From Setaria digitata (taxonomy: Eukaryota > Nematoda > Chromadorea > Rhabditida > Setariidae): DNA of 64,000 bases. Where the stretch lies: positions 1 to 64,000 of the forward strand of contig RCAB01000148.1 of the NCBI GenBank assembly GCA_003640385.1, read 5' to 3'. Numbering within the stretch: position 1 is the stretch's first letter; each line of letters opens with the position of its first letter. The notes below the pieces were generated by a model. The model saw only the letters and a list, made by a program, of their open reading frames with translations. It was not told where the DNA came from and did no database searches. Both the position numbers and the translations under genes were made by a program. Shown here piece by piece: positions 38,601 through 52,100 of this stretch.

Positions 38601-40633
38601 GAAAAGAAAAACGTTTATTAATATACAAATGATCAAGTACAGCTAATCATTAAAATGTTGGATATGTTTAGCATCCTTATCCTTTATATGAATTAAAACT
38701 AGACAAGAATCTTTCTAGAAAAATGATGAAGCTTTCGTTGAACTGTTTCGGTAGAACTGTGTTCAGACGCTTTTCTAACATAAGAGACATAATATACAGT
38801 CAAATAGCAGCAGTCAACCAAATATTAACGCAGTGAGTAATAAAAACTCCAAATTAAACTGATCCTATAATGTTTAAAATGGCGGTCACAGCTCCATTAT
38901 CAATATACTAATTTTAACCTTTTTTGAAGATATCTTTCTAGTTGCTTATTTGTCTGAATTGAAGATGTTGGACGACTGCGCAGGGATGTTCTTGAACCAA
39001 CTTTTGCAGATAACGGCACAGAATGGCCCGAACGTCTTTCCGGATGTGAGGAATGCTGACCACCCAGTGGGGTCGAGTGCATGAATAAGGCACTGTCACT
39101 AAACGCAGTTCCCGACTTGCCGCTAAAAACTACTTAAGTGGCGAAAAACTTACTTTAAAATCAGTTACATTTTGCCACTAATTTTAGACAGAACGATATG
39201 ACACGAATTTTTCATGTTTAGAAATTCGTGTCACATTATCATCATAATTTCAAAAGAATTCGAGATCATCTTAAAGGAAAAGAAAGAACGAAAAACTTAT
39301 TCCTGAGCAAATTGCACTTGGCAAGACTGTGCTGTATTTCTGAAATGAATAAAAATCCAGAAAATTAACTAACCTAGTGAAAGATGACCCAACTGAAGAG
39401 CTATTTAAAGTATGCCACATATAATTCGATGAAAATGGATTTTTCGGAGTTTGTGTTGCCCAATTACCGAAATGTAAGGCTGAAAGCCACTGCGCAATGA
39501 AATTTCGGTTTGATCGTACAGGTGAAGATAAAGCGTTGGAAATACCTGGAAAGGCATATAAAACATTTCGTTGAAATAGATCAATTTTTCCCAAAAATCA
39601 ATCAAGTAAACTAAATTTTACTCAACGACTAAGTATACCGAAGTTTGACAATTTGACAAAAGGTTAATTTTAGACGGATGTTAATGATCGTAGGGTGAAG
39701 GAAGCACTCGATCATATATATCACTTGGGAATACAGATCATTTATGACAGTGCATTCATATCCTTAGAAAAGAATTTCTTTAAACTTCTTTGGCTGATAT
39801 AAAATCATCAGGTGAAAATTTTCCAAAAAGGAGAATCTGGAAGGAAAAAAAAAGGTTTTCAGCAAAACTGTCAAAAAACTTACTCTGATCTCCACAAAAA
39901 AGAACCTGCTGTGATGCAAGCTTCGATGGTAGCTTTCTAGTAACACAATAAGAATACTTCCCTGCTTCGAAAAAACAAACCAATAAATTCATTAAGCAAA
40001 TGAAAAATGCAGTGACTTCGACCACATATGCTGTTGAAAGGACTCGATCATATCGTAGAAAGCAAGAAATTAAACTAGCGCAAGCAGCACAATGTAAAAC
40101 GAAGATCTAAAAAAGTGTTTAATAAAATCAGCAAAATAAAATTCTAGAATCAAAAATAAAGACCTCAGATAAATTTCAAAATAAATTACAAATGGAATCA
40201 AACAAAACTTAACAAGAAATCCCATTTAATCCAAAAAAATTCCATTCTTGAACCTCGTTATTCCTCATCCCTGCGTAACTTCTTAAATAACTTACACTTT
40301 TTTTTAGGTGAAATTTCATTCCAGTTATATAAATTTTAAAACTTACATCGAAAAAGAAGCAAAGCGTTGACAAACTCCAAACTATAACTCGTCGCCATGA
40401 CTGCCAAAGTCTGTAAATTGATATTACCTTAGCTAAAACTTGCAATTACTTTTCAAGTTTTAATTTAACTGTACCACTTAATAACTAAATACTCATATTT
40501 TAGTAGTTACAGTTCCTATGAATGATCAGTTTTTATCATACCTCGCTGTTTCCGCTTCACGCTCCAGAGCAACTAGCAAATTTAGCTTGTTCTTAGTTGG
40601 AAAAACTGTTCCATAATGCCAAGATGAATTCAT
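35630..40633 (-). CDS. tmem-209: TMEM209-like nuclear envelope protein
   Basis: In human cells TMEM209 is a nuclear-envelope protein linked to the nuclear pore. Exons in gene order: 40542-40633, 40347-40410, 39884-40106, 39374-39545, 38919-39122, 38167-38384, 37747-37950, 37299-37473, 37090-37210, 36587-36824, 36227-36326, 35951-36071, 35630-35824. All phases join: 708 residues (human about 561). The N-terminus is ALEREAETARLWQSWRRVIV with hydrophobic segments at about 39-69 and 80-98. The middle is a long Ser/Pro-rich linker. The conserved C-terminal domain has RNLRSWICQTILRPLL, LPYILPYLKTHEKQAYL, HLPTDAQLIWSWFAVYMDAR, IYQSNIHPPHFELV and GNIKIGEKGINLACVLE. These match TMEM209 in order (Pfam family named cytochrome B561 N-terminal). 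The ATG lies 8 nt after a CTGCAG acceptor. The extra length is in the linker, where splice sites are least certain. Confidence 0.92.
39199..39233. repeat. 12-bp inverted repeat in a TMEM209 intron
   Basis: TGACACGAATTT at 39199-39210 and AAATTCGTGTCA at 39222-39233 pair perfectly around an 11-nt loop, with weaker pairing extending 3-4 bp outward. It is in the intron between the exons starting at 39122 and ending at 39374. Confidence 0.8.
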
Positions 40634-41103
40634 TCTACGTCTGCAGCGATTATCAAACAATTTGGAAATACAAGTTATAAACAGTTCAACTGATTTCGCA
40701 GGAAAAAAAATCTTTTAATATTATTGTAAAGAATTAAGTTCCCGACCTACAAGTACTAAAATACTAATTTGCTCCAGAACTCGCATTAGAATTCCTTTTT
40801 TCATGAATTATAAGATTTGAAAAGGTAAATGCTTCCACTGAACTTGGGCAGTTCTTAAAGAATCATCATGGCAGTCTAAAAGTCATCTATCCTAACATCG
40901 ATATTGCGTATGTATGTGCGAATTTGAGAAACAAACTTCGTTTGAATGAAACAGATCGCAAAGAAGCAGTAATTTCTTTTTAATCCAAAATAAATATGAA
41001 AATGAAAATATCCGTAAGAGAACTGCCAAAATCTGTTTAACTAGCATATATATTAAGATGAACATTAAGCTTCACTGAGACAAACAGTTTATTTCAGCTC
41101 CTC

Positions 41104-41136
<33 letters not shown>

Positions 41137-41715
41137 TGAAATTCCGAACTTCACATTTTTCTACATAATGAAGCTGGAATATGCAGAAACCAGTGATAGG
41201 AAAAAAACAACACTAACGAAATTCACATTGATAAAACAATACAAAAAATGAAAGCCTATAATTGAATGTTGAAATAATATGCAAATCCATCTCACTGCTG
41301 AAATCAACAACTAAGCTTTCCCTTATCTACACGAATAAGCCTTACCTAAAATGCTAAATCTTATTTCAAAATATAAACAACATGAGCTCTGACTTTTTAA
41401 AGAACTCTGTAGTACTGTGCAATGTCCATGGAAGATCTTTTTTTCTTTTTCTTTAACCCTTCAATATTTGCCTCTACAGTGATGAAAAAATACTTTAACT
41501 GAGGTCCAACTAGAAAGCACGAAAGGAGTACCACTATCATCACTATTAGGCAACAAAAATCTAAGAAATATCACAGAGTTCTTTAACTGAAAAACAGAGA
41601 CAACAGTGAAATGTCATAAAAAATATATTGTTCTAGTGAGTTATATAGGATGTTAAAAATAATTCGACATCTTAAGTCAAGAGTCCAGCACAAATAACAC
41701 ATGGATTATACATTC
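40634..41715. other. Same-strand intergenic region between SPRING and TMEM209
   Basis: About 1.08 kb with no coding signal. It contains a 25-nt poly-A run at 41112-41136. Just upstream of the TMEM209 ATG the minus strand reads CGCTGCAG then ACGTAGAATG, a plausible trans-splice acceptor. A distance of 1 kb is long but possible for a filarial operon. Confidence 0.5.
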
Positions 41716-43426
41716 CTATTGTGAGAAAGGACGATCAGGTTCCTGTTTGTAGCAGTATTTCATCTTCTCACTTTTGTATTTGTTTTCAGAATGTACACTC
41801 TGGAAAAAGGATTTAGCTAATCTTGCAATAAAAAAAAAAAGAAGTGAAATACTATTAAAATGTTTATTATGCAGTATATCTGACGTTTCTGTGAATGAAA
41901 ATTTCATAAAAAGGCTCAACCTAAACCCGAACAGTTCTCGATCTCCGTCCAACTGAGTAGCTGAATAAGTTTTTAAAATCTGAACTTTCGAGTCCTTACA
42001 TTAGAGGAAGTACGGCATTTAAGCACACAAAGCTCGAACTGATCTGTCGCAGAGAGTATTTGTCGTAAACGATGTCCAGACGTTAACTCGATCATTTCCA
42101 GGAGCGTATTTTTCTATAACTATATATTTTTCTTATGATAAATAAAACTTGATTAAATAAAATAGTTTTCATATTTTCACGATGCTTAGCGAGACGAAAT
42201 ATGTCATGATAAAATTACACGACTCTATATTCCTCCAAACAATAGAGAACAAATAAACCTGTTCCGGCCTCAAACAACAGGAAACGCACTGTTCGTAGTG
42301 AGAACAGCAACCGGTAGAAAGATCACACCAAGCGCAGCTAAAGCGAACCGATTGAGTGCCCATTTCACAGCATCCATTCGACATTAAATAAGCTCTTTCA
42401 CAAGTGTAACCTGAATGTATGAAAAACTGCATGAAATATTACTAAATAATTGGCAAAGGTGACACTAAAAAAAAGTGCTAGTATCAAACTGTTAATTCTG
42501 ATAATTTTGAGATACGTCTGCCAATTTTGCATTCAAAATAAAAGTCAGTTTTTGAATTAGGAAAAATGCACACATTTTAACTTTGTTTTATCCTGTTTAA
42601 CTTATAGAAAGGACTCAAAAATTAACAAAAATACACGAAATGTACAATAGGGATTAAAAACTTGCCTCCATTTCACATGAATTCAAATTACCTCTATCGT
42701 CAGTAACAGAAGTCCTTCCCTGTATCGTATTACGACAGGCCACTCCTTCATTATTCGCAAAGCTCTCATTTATTGCATTTGTATTTCGTCCAGCACTATC
42801 TGCTAACCATTGAATATGTCTATGTGCTATCATTTTGTACTTATCCAGCATTCGTTCCTCGATGTCTTGCTGTAATTTCAAATTATAAGGATAATTAGCA
42901 ATTTTAATAATTCATTGTTTAATGATTAAGTCAAGAAGTTTATAACTTCATAAAAGAATCATAAAGAAGGCCGAAAATGAGCTGAGAACCAGCATCGTAA
43001 AATTGAGTGTCATTTATGAATTCTTAAGTTGGTTGTTATCGAGAAATTCTCAACCAAAAGAGCAAAAAAGATGACTGCAATTAATCTCAAAGTCATCATA
43101 GTGAATTCATTTGAGTGATGAATCTGCACTGCCTTGCTGATTCACTGTTTAGAAAATGCAGAAGAAATAACTAAAGAGAAGGATATGACACTTTAAGAAC
43201 TTGGAGACAGTTAAATCTATATGAAAGTTTGAAAAGATTTTCAAACTGAAAATTGCAAGCGAAACATTTAAGAACTTGCCCCATTAAGATTTAACGCATT
43301 TTGTATAATCCAAGCTAAAAGACCGTTCTCAATGACGAAGTAAAATAAACTGAAGGCAAAGAGAGAAGCAAAGACGTAAGTGGCTCGAAATGACCGGACA
43401 ACCCGTTGTCTCCCTAGGTGTGCCAT
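41716..43426 (-). CDS. SPRING1: SPRING1 / C12orf49 homologue (SREBP-pathway regulator)
   Basis: In mammals SPRING is a Golgi single-pass membrane protein that supports site-1 protease and SCAP, and so SREBP activation. Exons in gene order: 43280-43426, 42692-42869, 42259-42410, 42000-42113, 41716-41799, giving 224 residues (human 205). One membrane segment lies at about 15-32 (TYVFASLFAFSLFYFVIE). The Cys-rich lumenal domain has ACRNTIQGRTSVTDDRG, CERAYLMSNGCCE, CAWCDLSTGCCSHYEQCVSC and CLRPEQKNTLLE. The tail has QFELCVLKCRTSSN, SVHSENKY and KYCYKQEPDRP. Each block aligns with human SPRING, with cysteines preserved. The first intron has a GC donor (GGG|GCAAGT); a GT donor would break the frame. 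The ATG follows ACGCAG directly, suggesting trans-splicing. The likely nematode pathway target is the SREBP homologue SBP-1 (inference). Confidence 0.93.
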
Positions 43427-46128
43427 CTGCGTGTACACCCTCAGTACCCTGGTGCATTCCAACAGCGCACCCTCTGGTCTTCTCGATCTACTATTCCATT
43501 CGCAACATGCAACCCATCTTGCTGAAAAGAAAGCCAAACTTGACTGTTCACCGGAAATTCCGAGAAATCAGCCCACTGACTACCCGTTTACTGCCTCTCC
43601 TGTAACTACAAGCAATCTGAACATCCACCACCACCTCCTACCTTATCGGGATGACCGTTACGTAAGACAGGACCCGAAATGACAGCGACTGTAAGATTCG
43701 AGGCAGATTGCTGGAGAGCTTTGGGAGAGAGCAGAAAGCAAAAAAATTGCGAAATAGACCTTCCCTTTGCAGTATTGCAAGGTTGCAAGACAGAATGCCA
43801 AAAGGAGAAATGCAGTTCTGCTTCGTGAGTTGCTCAGATTGGTTCTTACGACAAGTGAGGAAAGTAGCTGGTCACGTGAGTCCAACCCGTCCGATTCGTC
43901 CCCAACTTGTCATTTTTTTGTTACTTATTTCGTCCATTGCGCAGAAGAATAAATGGCAAAGGTTAAAGATGGCTGGCTGTCCCATGCAATTTTGTTGCAG
44001 ATGGTTTAGTCTAAAGGAAGTTAGGCAGGGATAAATTATTCTGGATTTACCTTCCCTACTACGTTAATGGTTCAAGATGTTTATGACCCTTATTCTCTTC
44101 AAAACTTTGTTAAGCGTAGTAGTCAGCGGTTTGTGGAGAAAAAGTGAAGGTTAACTCTGGGGTGTTAACTTTGTCACATCATTCTTCTGTCTTGGGAAGT
44201 ATTTCTGATCGCTTTAATCTGGATACTGGATAGTATCAAAGAATTATCACTATCTATACGCTGATAATACTACACATTTACAAAAAAATTTTTCTTTTTT
44301 TTCGAGAACAAATTCGAATGTAAGGTGCAAAGGACCCCTTTTCTTATGCTTATTCTTTAGAACTACAAACATAAAATGGTTGCTGTCTTTCAGCTCACTT
44401 CCCTCTTCTTGAATTTAAAATGCTTAAAGAGTAGTTTTTTTTTTGTATAAAAATCATTACGTTCTTTACACTGTTGAACCTCACCCCTTCATTTTGGAAT
44501 GTATTATTAAAATAAATCTGTGATTATGCCGCATTTTAATTCGCATTCTTTCCGTTTTTTTAATTTACTTATTAGTTCCCACTTTTTATACTTATTAAGG
44601 AAATCACGTCAATAAAAACAAATTAGGAGGATTTTCTGTCTGAAGTGGAGTCATAAAACAACAAGACAGTCGCACTTTCATCAGTCCATTTGCTCAGGAA
44701 TTGCTTGGAAGCGTTTGAAGTAGTGACTGTGGGAGAAGAGACGATAGTTTTGAAGGCGGAAGATGAAGCGACAAGGGTCACCTAATTAAGGCACTGTTCC
44801 CTTCTGCGACTAGATTAGACCAAATGGAAAGATGCATCAGCTGGAAAGTTACGGAAATCTTTCTTGGGAAGTCGCTTCTCTTGTCCTTTGGAACAGAAAT
44901 ATTTCTCGATGGAATTATATTGTCAGAAATAAGTAGATTGGTTGTATGTGATAAATGTGGTGCGGTCGTACTTTAATGATCTATTCCACTTCAGTGGATG
45001 TATTGAGGAGCATTTCTTAAAGTCGAACTTTCACCTGGAGAAGATTATGTTACTGTGCTATAGAAACTCTTTGAATCTGGGCAGAACATCTGAAAATTAT
45101 GCGAAACAAATCGATGAGGTATAGCGAAAACTCATGGTTTGAAAAGACGTAGTCTTCATATCAATGTCCAGTCGTAATTCGCGCAAGCAGCGTTTCAAAA
45201 ATTAAACGAATTCAGGTCACAAAGTTTTTTCCTATCCACGGTGTTCCCTTTTTCTTATGTGGGCTGATCACTTCTTTCAATTCGCAGCAGATTTCTGTGT
45301 TTCTGTACCAACAGAAATTGCTTCTCCGAGAGTTCATAAAATCCGAAATGATTTTTGCAACACAAGAGCAGAAGACTTCGGCAGAAATGCTGTATTGTTA
45401 TGGTTCTTACTTGGGCATTACATCCAGTCGGACTGGCCATTCAAAACTAACCACTCCATCTGTGCATGTTCACGAGTTGCTGCTTGTGCTCAGTAGCTCG
45501 AGCTTAGAGTCAGTGATTCACATTTGGATTATTAATGTGCCACTTTTTCTTTAGAGTTATGTTCTTTTTTTTCAGCCTTTGAATTTTGTAAATGTTTGTT
45601 TGCAGAAAATAAAATACAGTGAAGCGTTGTCAAGATAGCTTTTTTTGCCTGATAAAAAGACTTTAAACTCTTATCAAATTTTGTGTTTTATATTTCGATC
45701 TGTTCTTCACCTGTTCAAGTCATCGGAATTATCAATGTTACTCTGTGTCTTCTCATTATTTGTTCTCCTTCTTTGCAAGTTTGCTAAATTATCTTTTTGA
45801 CAGTTTGGTCTACATCTACAATATAACTTACTCACTACCAAGATTAACTGCAGTTATCGTCTCATTCAAAAAAGTGTAGGACCATGATAAAGAAAGTCTA
45901 AGAAGCTAAAAATAACCAAAAAAAACATGAATGAAAGGCATCTTTGCACTGAGTTGTATGTAGTGAAATTCACAAGGTTTGATTTTAGGCTGATGATCAG
46001 TTATACATTAGAAAAATAAAATAAATTTTATCCTTTAAATTGGACTAATTTCAGATATTAGTTCATCTTTCTTGGAAATCAGAGAAGAAAGGGGGAACTG
46101 GAGTAGACGTTCTTTTGCCTTTCAAAGT
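43427..46128. other. Divergent intergenic region between SPRING and the P4-ATPase
   Basis: Likely contains the promoters of both genes. 43.4-44.0 kb and about 45.25-45.50 kb are GC-richer and open in several frames on both strands at once, which points to composition rather than coding. No exon with consistent splice borders joins them to either neighbour. A TTTCAG acceptor at 46049-46054 opens the first visible P4-ATPase exon (46055-46144) and may be the trans-splice site. Confidence 0.5.
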
Positions 46129-49100
46129 ATGCTACCTCTAGCCGGTACGTATTTGTTTTCTTGTTTGAAATAACGACTATGTGTGTATGAAAAGCATTCA
46201 TCGAGGTGTTCCTTCTACCACATTTTCTTGAATGCTGTTCTGCTATTCAACTGTGGTGAATCGCAGAGGTAATGAATGCCGTAATGACCTTTATACTTTT
46301 AAAACTGTTGTATAGGCTGAGAAGTGACTATTTCAGTTAGGTTCTATTCTGGCTGTCATATATTTTTCACTAGTTGACTACTTTATAGATGTTATCGAGT
46401 AATTTACTATAGTTGCAATGCTCTTATGTCGGACTACACATTTATATTGTTTTATGTGATTTATTTCTCATAGCATATTTACTAAATTGGGAATCATCTC
46501 GTATCTATAGATAACCCGTACTCTTTTTAATTTCATGAAAAGTTTATTTTGTTCGATATACCAATCTCAGAATTACATCTAATTACATATCGTCTATTTC
46601 CGTTTTAGATCTGACTGATAATGAAGTACTAATAGATGATTTTTCAGCTGTTGTGGAAATTTAATAGACATGGATATAATAAACAGATTTTTATCTATTG
46701 AAGCTCATTTTTTATAATGCATTTTTTTGACCATACAGTTAGACATCATTCCTCTCGTACTACGGCCTCCCGTGTTATCTCTGTCAACCAGACTTCACAA
46801 CCGGAAAAGTACCGATCTAATGTTATCAGGTGTAGTGGATTAAATATACTTTAAATTAAGTATTAAAATATATTAAATTTGATGACTTCTGTCTTTAAAA
46901 TGCGTTTTTGGCTCTCTTATTTTTTGGTTTTTAGGATTTAAGTGGCAGAAAAAGACACGTCTTATTAGTTGCCAATGTTTGCAGTGCAACATTTCGAGTC
47001 CTGATAATAGTTTTTAAAGAGCAATTTTTGGGAATATAAGTAAAATAGAATAAAATGCAAGGATTTACTGATATGCTTATCATTTTAGCACCGCTAAGTA
47101 CAACAAATTTTCGTTTTTCCCGCGATTTCTGAAGGAACAGTTCAGGCGATATAACAATGTGTTTTTCCTTATTATCGCTGTTCTTCAGGTTGATTTATTT
47201 CATAAATCTAAACCAACTGTTGATACGGAAGTTTTTCAAATAATCTCTCAAATAAATTAGATCCTCGCGAATGTGCTTTGCTGGAATTGCTACTTTTTTT
47301 CCTAATATTTTATATGAATTTGCAGTTAATTGACTTCATTTCAGCAGATTCCGAATGTTAGTCCTACAGGTCGCTTTACAACTGCCGGACCGTTGTTAAT
47401 CATTTTATCTGTTTCCGCTCTTAAAGAACTCTTTGAGAATATGGTGAGCTTCTTACATTATTAAATTACAAAAAAAATTTCTCTGCAGAATAGAATTCAA
47501 AAAGTTTCAAAGATAGGGCGGAAATATCGTAGTTTTCGAGTGGAATTAAAGCTTTCCTTTTTTGCAGAAACGAAAAAAGTCAGATCAGACAGTTAATAAT
47601 TACCGCGCAACAGTTCTCGAAGGCTGTAAATGGAAATGCATTCTTTGGAAAGATGTGAGTTGTATATGAAATAACTAATAGAATTAAGCTAAATGAAAAT
47701 TAATATTAGGAAATTCATGCCTGTAACCGATAATTTTCTAAAGTTTTTTTTGATTTAAAATTGTATGATAATCAGGTCGTAAATTTACTATACCATGCTG
47801 CGAAAAACTTTATCGTTTCATCCACTCTTTTGTCAAACTAATCTTTGAATTTTTGGTTTTGTCAATCTAAAGAAAGCCAATATTACGCGCCCAAATATAC
47901 TAAATGAATTAAATAGTCTTACTTGTATAGAAAAAGACAGTCACCGATACCATTTGTAACATCATCTAGAAACATGCTAGGCTGAATGATCATTCGATTT
48001 CTATAGTCGTAGAAATTAAATTTATTCGGAAGTCATCCCTCACATTAAATAGATTGGCACTTATGATTAGTTTGATTTGCTACAGACTTTTTTTCCAAAA
48101 TTTCAGTTGGAAGTTGGTGATATTGTACGAGTGGAAAATAATCAGATGTTCCCAGCAGATATGGCATTACTATCATCTAGTGAACCATTAGCTACAGCTT
48201 ATATTGAGACTTCAAATTTGGATGGTGAAACAAATCTAAAAATTCGACAGGGGCTTGAATGCACATCAAATCTGACAACCACAGAAGCAATTAAAGATTT
48301 TCAGTGCGAAATTGAATGTGAACATCCAAATCAAAACGTTAATGAATTTACGGGGACGTTACACACGCACGGTTTACATCGGCCTCTCTGTACGTCTGTA
48401 ATGTTTTAAGAGTGCTGTTTTACTCTTTTATAAAATAGAAGTCCAGGATTTGTATCTGTTTAATAGTGCACTGCGTATTATTTTTTACGGTTGGAAGCAA
48501 AGCTATGCTTTATATAGTCCTTACAGACTCGTATTTTCATTATATGTTATGAGGTATTCCATTAGTTTCGTTATCAAAAGATATATCACAACTAAAGTGT
48601 AATAAGAATAATGTGGGGGAAGCCAAGGGTTTTTTATATTATGGTTTTGCAGGTATTTCTCAGTTATTATTGCGCGGTGCTCGTTTGAAACACACACAGT
48701 GGATTTGTGGTGTGGTACTCTATGCAGGACATGACACAAAGTTGCTAATGAATTCAAAAACAGCTCCATTGAAACAGTAATTTTAATAAATTGTTGCAGT
48801 TCGTTCTGATAGATAAATTTTGTTGCCGCTTCATAAATCTAAATCAAGTTTAGTTGAAGGCATACGTTTAGGTATCAGAATTTGTGATACAGGTAATGCA
48901 TGGGATATACAAAACCGCTTTATGCAGTGAAATACTTTTATTCACTTCTTTCAAGTAGCTTTAATTGAGTTCTAGTATTATCATTAGTTAGTCCCATGTT
49001 GCTGTGGGATTTGTGGAACTGCATGAATTTTCAGTACACAGATTCATCATCGTTTCAGGTCCAGAATTGATGCCATTACCAATCAGCGCATTTTATTTTT

Positions 49101-52100
49101 ACTACATGTGTTAATTACTCTCGCTATTATAAGTGCTGTTGGAGCATATTACTTCGATTATAAGCAGTTAACGCATGCGTATTACCTTGATCCTAAGGGT
49201 TCTTTTTTTTTTTTGCTGAAAGTCGATGTGGTAGTTAATAGGTTTCAGTAGATATGACTGGTGGATCTTTTTTGCCAGAAGATGCTGAAGAAGTTATTAG
49301 CGCAGTGAAGCAATCTTATCTGAAAAGAGAATTGCTAAAAAGTCGTCATCAGAACCCTTCAAAGAGTAAGCGCATCATTGTCCTGCTTTCCCAGCCATTA
49401 CATGATGATGTGGTTGATAAGATACCGAAGCATATAAATGATATTTCTCGTTTCTTTCTGATCGCATATTTTACGTGCACAAAATGTGGTACTGAAATTG
49501 TGACACTTCTAGGAAAAGGGCCTATGAATTTTTTTTGGAATATACTTACTTTCTTTATCTTGTATAATAATTTGATCCCGATTTCGTTGCAAGTTACGCT
49601 TGAACTGGTGCGATTTTTTCAGGCAGTTTATATAAATAATGTGAGTAGACCTTCTCACGTTTATTTTTTTTTTTATAATTTCTAATCATTAAAACATGAG
49701 ATCTTTGATTGTGCATTTAACTTCTGTTTTTACACAACATGTAATGAGACTTCATACCTTCCTCATCTTCTACAGACTGCACTAGCTGAAAGGACCTTTA
49801 TGTGAAAGATGAAAAAGTGGAAATTATTGATTTGGACTCTAGAAATAATGCAAAATTTTTGTATTGTATGTTTTAAGGACATTGCTATGTATGACGAAAG
49901 AACAGATAGTTGTGCGGTTGCGAGAACATCTAATTTAAATGAGGAATTAGGGCAGGTAAGTGATATAAATATGTGTGAAGTATTGGCCAAAATTTGAGTA
50001 ATTCGACCTACAGAGAAAAGCTTGAAACTTCCTCCTTTCTTTGCTGGCTTGGACATCATTGTTTAAATGCTATGGGAAGTTGTAAGTTTTGAAATCAAGA
50101 GACTGTTTAATTCTGCTAATCAAGTTACCCAACCACAGAATGTAACTTGTTAACATGTTAAAGGGGAAACAATGTTAAATATGAGAATGATATTTAAAGT
50201 TCCCAGGACTCATTCTAACACCTCATCGAATTCATTTATCCTCCGGTTATAGGGAACAGATCTTGATTTGAAGACAGAAGTAAATTTCTGCTTATTTGGA
50301 CTTATCGGGCAAGAATATGAAATTTTATTGTCGCTTCCAATTATTATTAATTTTATTCCTAGAGGCTTTTAAAATTTTATTTAAGGTGAAATTTGTTATG
50401 AGTGATAAAACTGGTACACTCACGCGCAATATTATGAAATTCAAAAGGTGCTCGGTTGCGGGGATTAATTTTGGGGATGATGAAGCGGATGATTTTCACG
50501 ATCGTAACCTGTTAGAGCTCATTAAAACTTCGGATGTTAGTTTTTACTTTGGATGCTTTGTTCTCTATCATCAGTTTTTTGCCTTCATACTTTCTACTAG
50601 TTACTCTATAATTGAGGATTTAGTGCAGTTGGGATTTTGCAGTATGCATGTTCAGAGGGATCCAGCATGCCGAAAAACTATTTCTCGCTTTTATCAGCAA
50701 ACAAGTTGTTGAAGTTTCCTTATTAAAAGATATAACTAAGATAGATATGAAATAATATAATTAAAATAGAAAACTGAACCTTCCAAAACAATTTTATTTC
50801 TTCATTGCATTATATGGATAAGATCAAAATGCTGCACTGTTTCACACTTCCATTCTCATGTGTTGTCAACTTATGTCATTGGTATGTAATAAGGAAGAAA
50901 CTTTTTTGTTTTATGAAGTATTGTTTCCATATCTCCATATTGTTATTGTAAGTTTAGGAGAAAGCCATTATTGCCAAAGAGTTTCTTCGAATGTTGGCCA
51001 TTTGTCACACAGTTGTTCCAGAAAGGGATAAAAATGGTGACTTACATTATCAAGCTTGTTCACCAGACGAAGGTGCACTCGTTCGTGCTGCAGCATCCTT
51101 TGGATTCGTGTTTCACACTCGGATGCCAAAAAGTATTCTCGTTTCTGAGGTATTTTTTGATTGTAATATGAGCAGTTTTGTTCTATTATTTTCTGTAATT
51201 TAATAGTTGCAAGTTTACAAGAAATTCAACTATTTTCATAATTGTCAGTAGATTAAACATTTCCTTTCATTCATTTCCTTTACTTCATATAAGTTTATTT
51301 ACTACACTTTCAGCTAGGAGAACTTAAAAGCTACAACATTTTAAATGTATTAGAATTTACCAGCGATAGGAAGCGAATGGGTGTTATTGTGCAGTGTCCT
51401 GATGGCATGCTGAAGTTATATGTCAAAGGAGCGGTAAGAATTTGCTACAAATAAATTGGTTAACGTTCATTTGCGAAATATTGAAGAATGAATCTTTGAA
51501 TTTTAATAAACTCTCTGTAAATGTTAGTTCACAAGAAAGAGTGTGCTAGTTTTGATTAAATTAAGTTTTTGATTATTATGTTGCCATTTTGTTGTCATAT
51601 CTTCCGGTTGCATTTTTTCATCGGTCCCAAAATTTCGTTTCCTTTTAACATGATTAATTTATTTCAAAAAAATAAATTTTTGTTCAGGATACAGTGATTT
51701 TTAAAAGATTACGGGATAATTCACCTGTTGTCGATGACTGTGCTGCCCATGTTTTGGATTATGCCTCAAAGGTATGTTATTTTCCTTGGTGTTCGGCTCT
51801 TTTTTTCTCAAGTTTTATATACGAAAATTTACATTTGTTAATAAATACCGATGAGCTGATAACATCCATCCTTCCTTTTCTTTTTTTTTTTTTTTTTTTT
51901 TTCATTTGAAGCTTTTCGCTTTTTGTTCGTCAATGTTTTTAATTCATTAAACAAATTTACATGAAACGTTTAAGGGTTACCGAACACTCTGTTTTGCGAT
52001 GCGTGTGCTGAAACTGGAAGAATACGATAAATGGGCGCAAGAATTTGAAAAAGCTTCCATTTCAATTGAGAAACGAGGAGAAAAATTGGCAACTTGCGCC

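Noticed and set aside
43268..44034. Several overlapping frames on both strands near the SPRING start
   Set aside because: Only the SPRING first exon (43280-43426) fits a family and splice phases; the rest are shadows of a GC-richer patch.
45255..45554. Open frames of 61-85 codons on both strands
   Set aside because: Open in three frames at once, no splice link to the P4-ATPase and no recognisable family.
46608..46650. Possible P4-ATPase exon after CCGTTTTAG ([12 protein letters not shown])
   Set aside because: It enters in the right phase but every donor leaves phase 0, while the next exon at 46739 needs phase 1.
49254..49685. A separate gene inside the P4-ATPase locus
   Set aside because: The 3' part encodes the TM4 region ([12 protein letters not shown]) of the flippase in the same frame, so it is an exon with or without a 5' extension.
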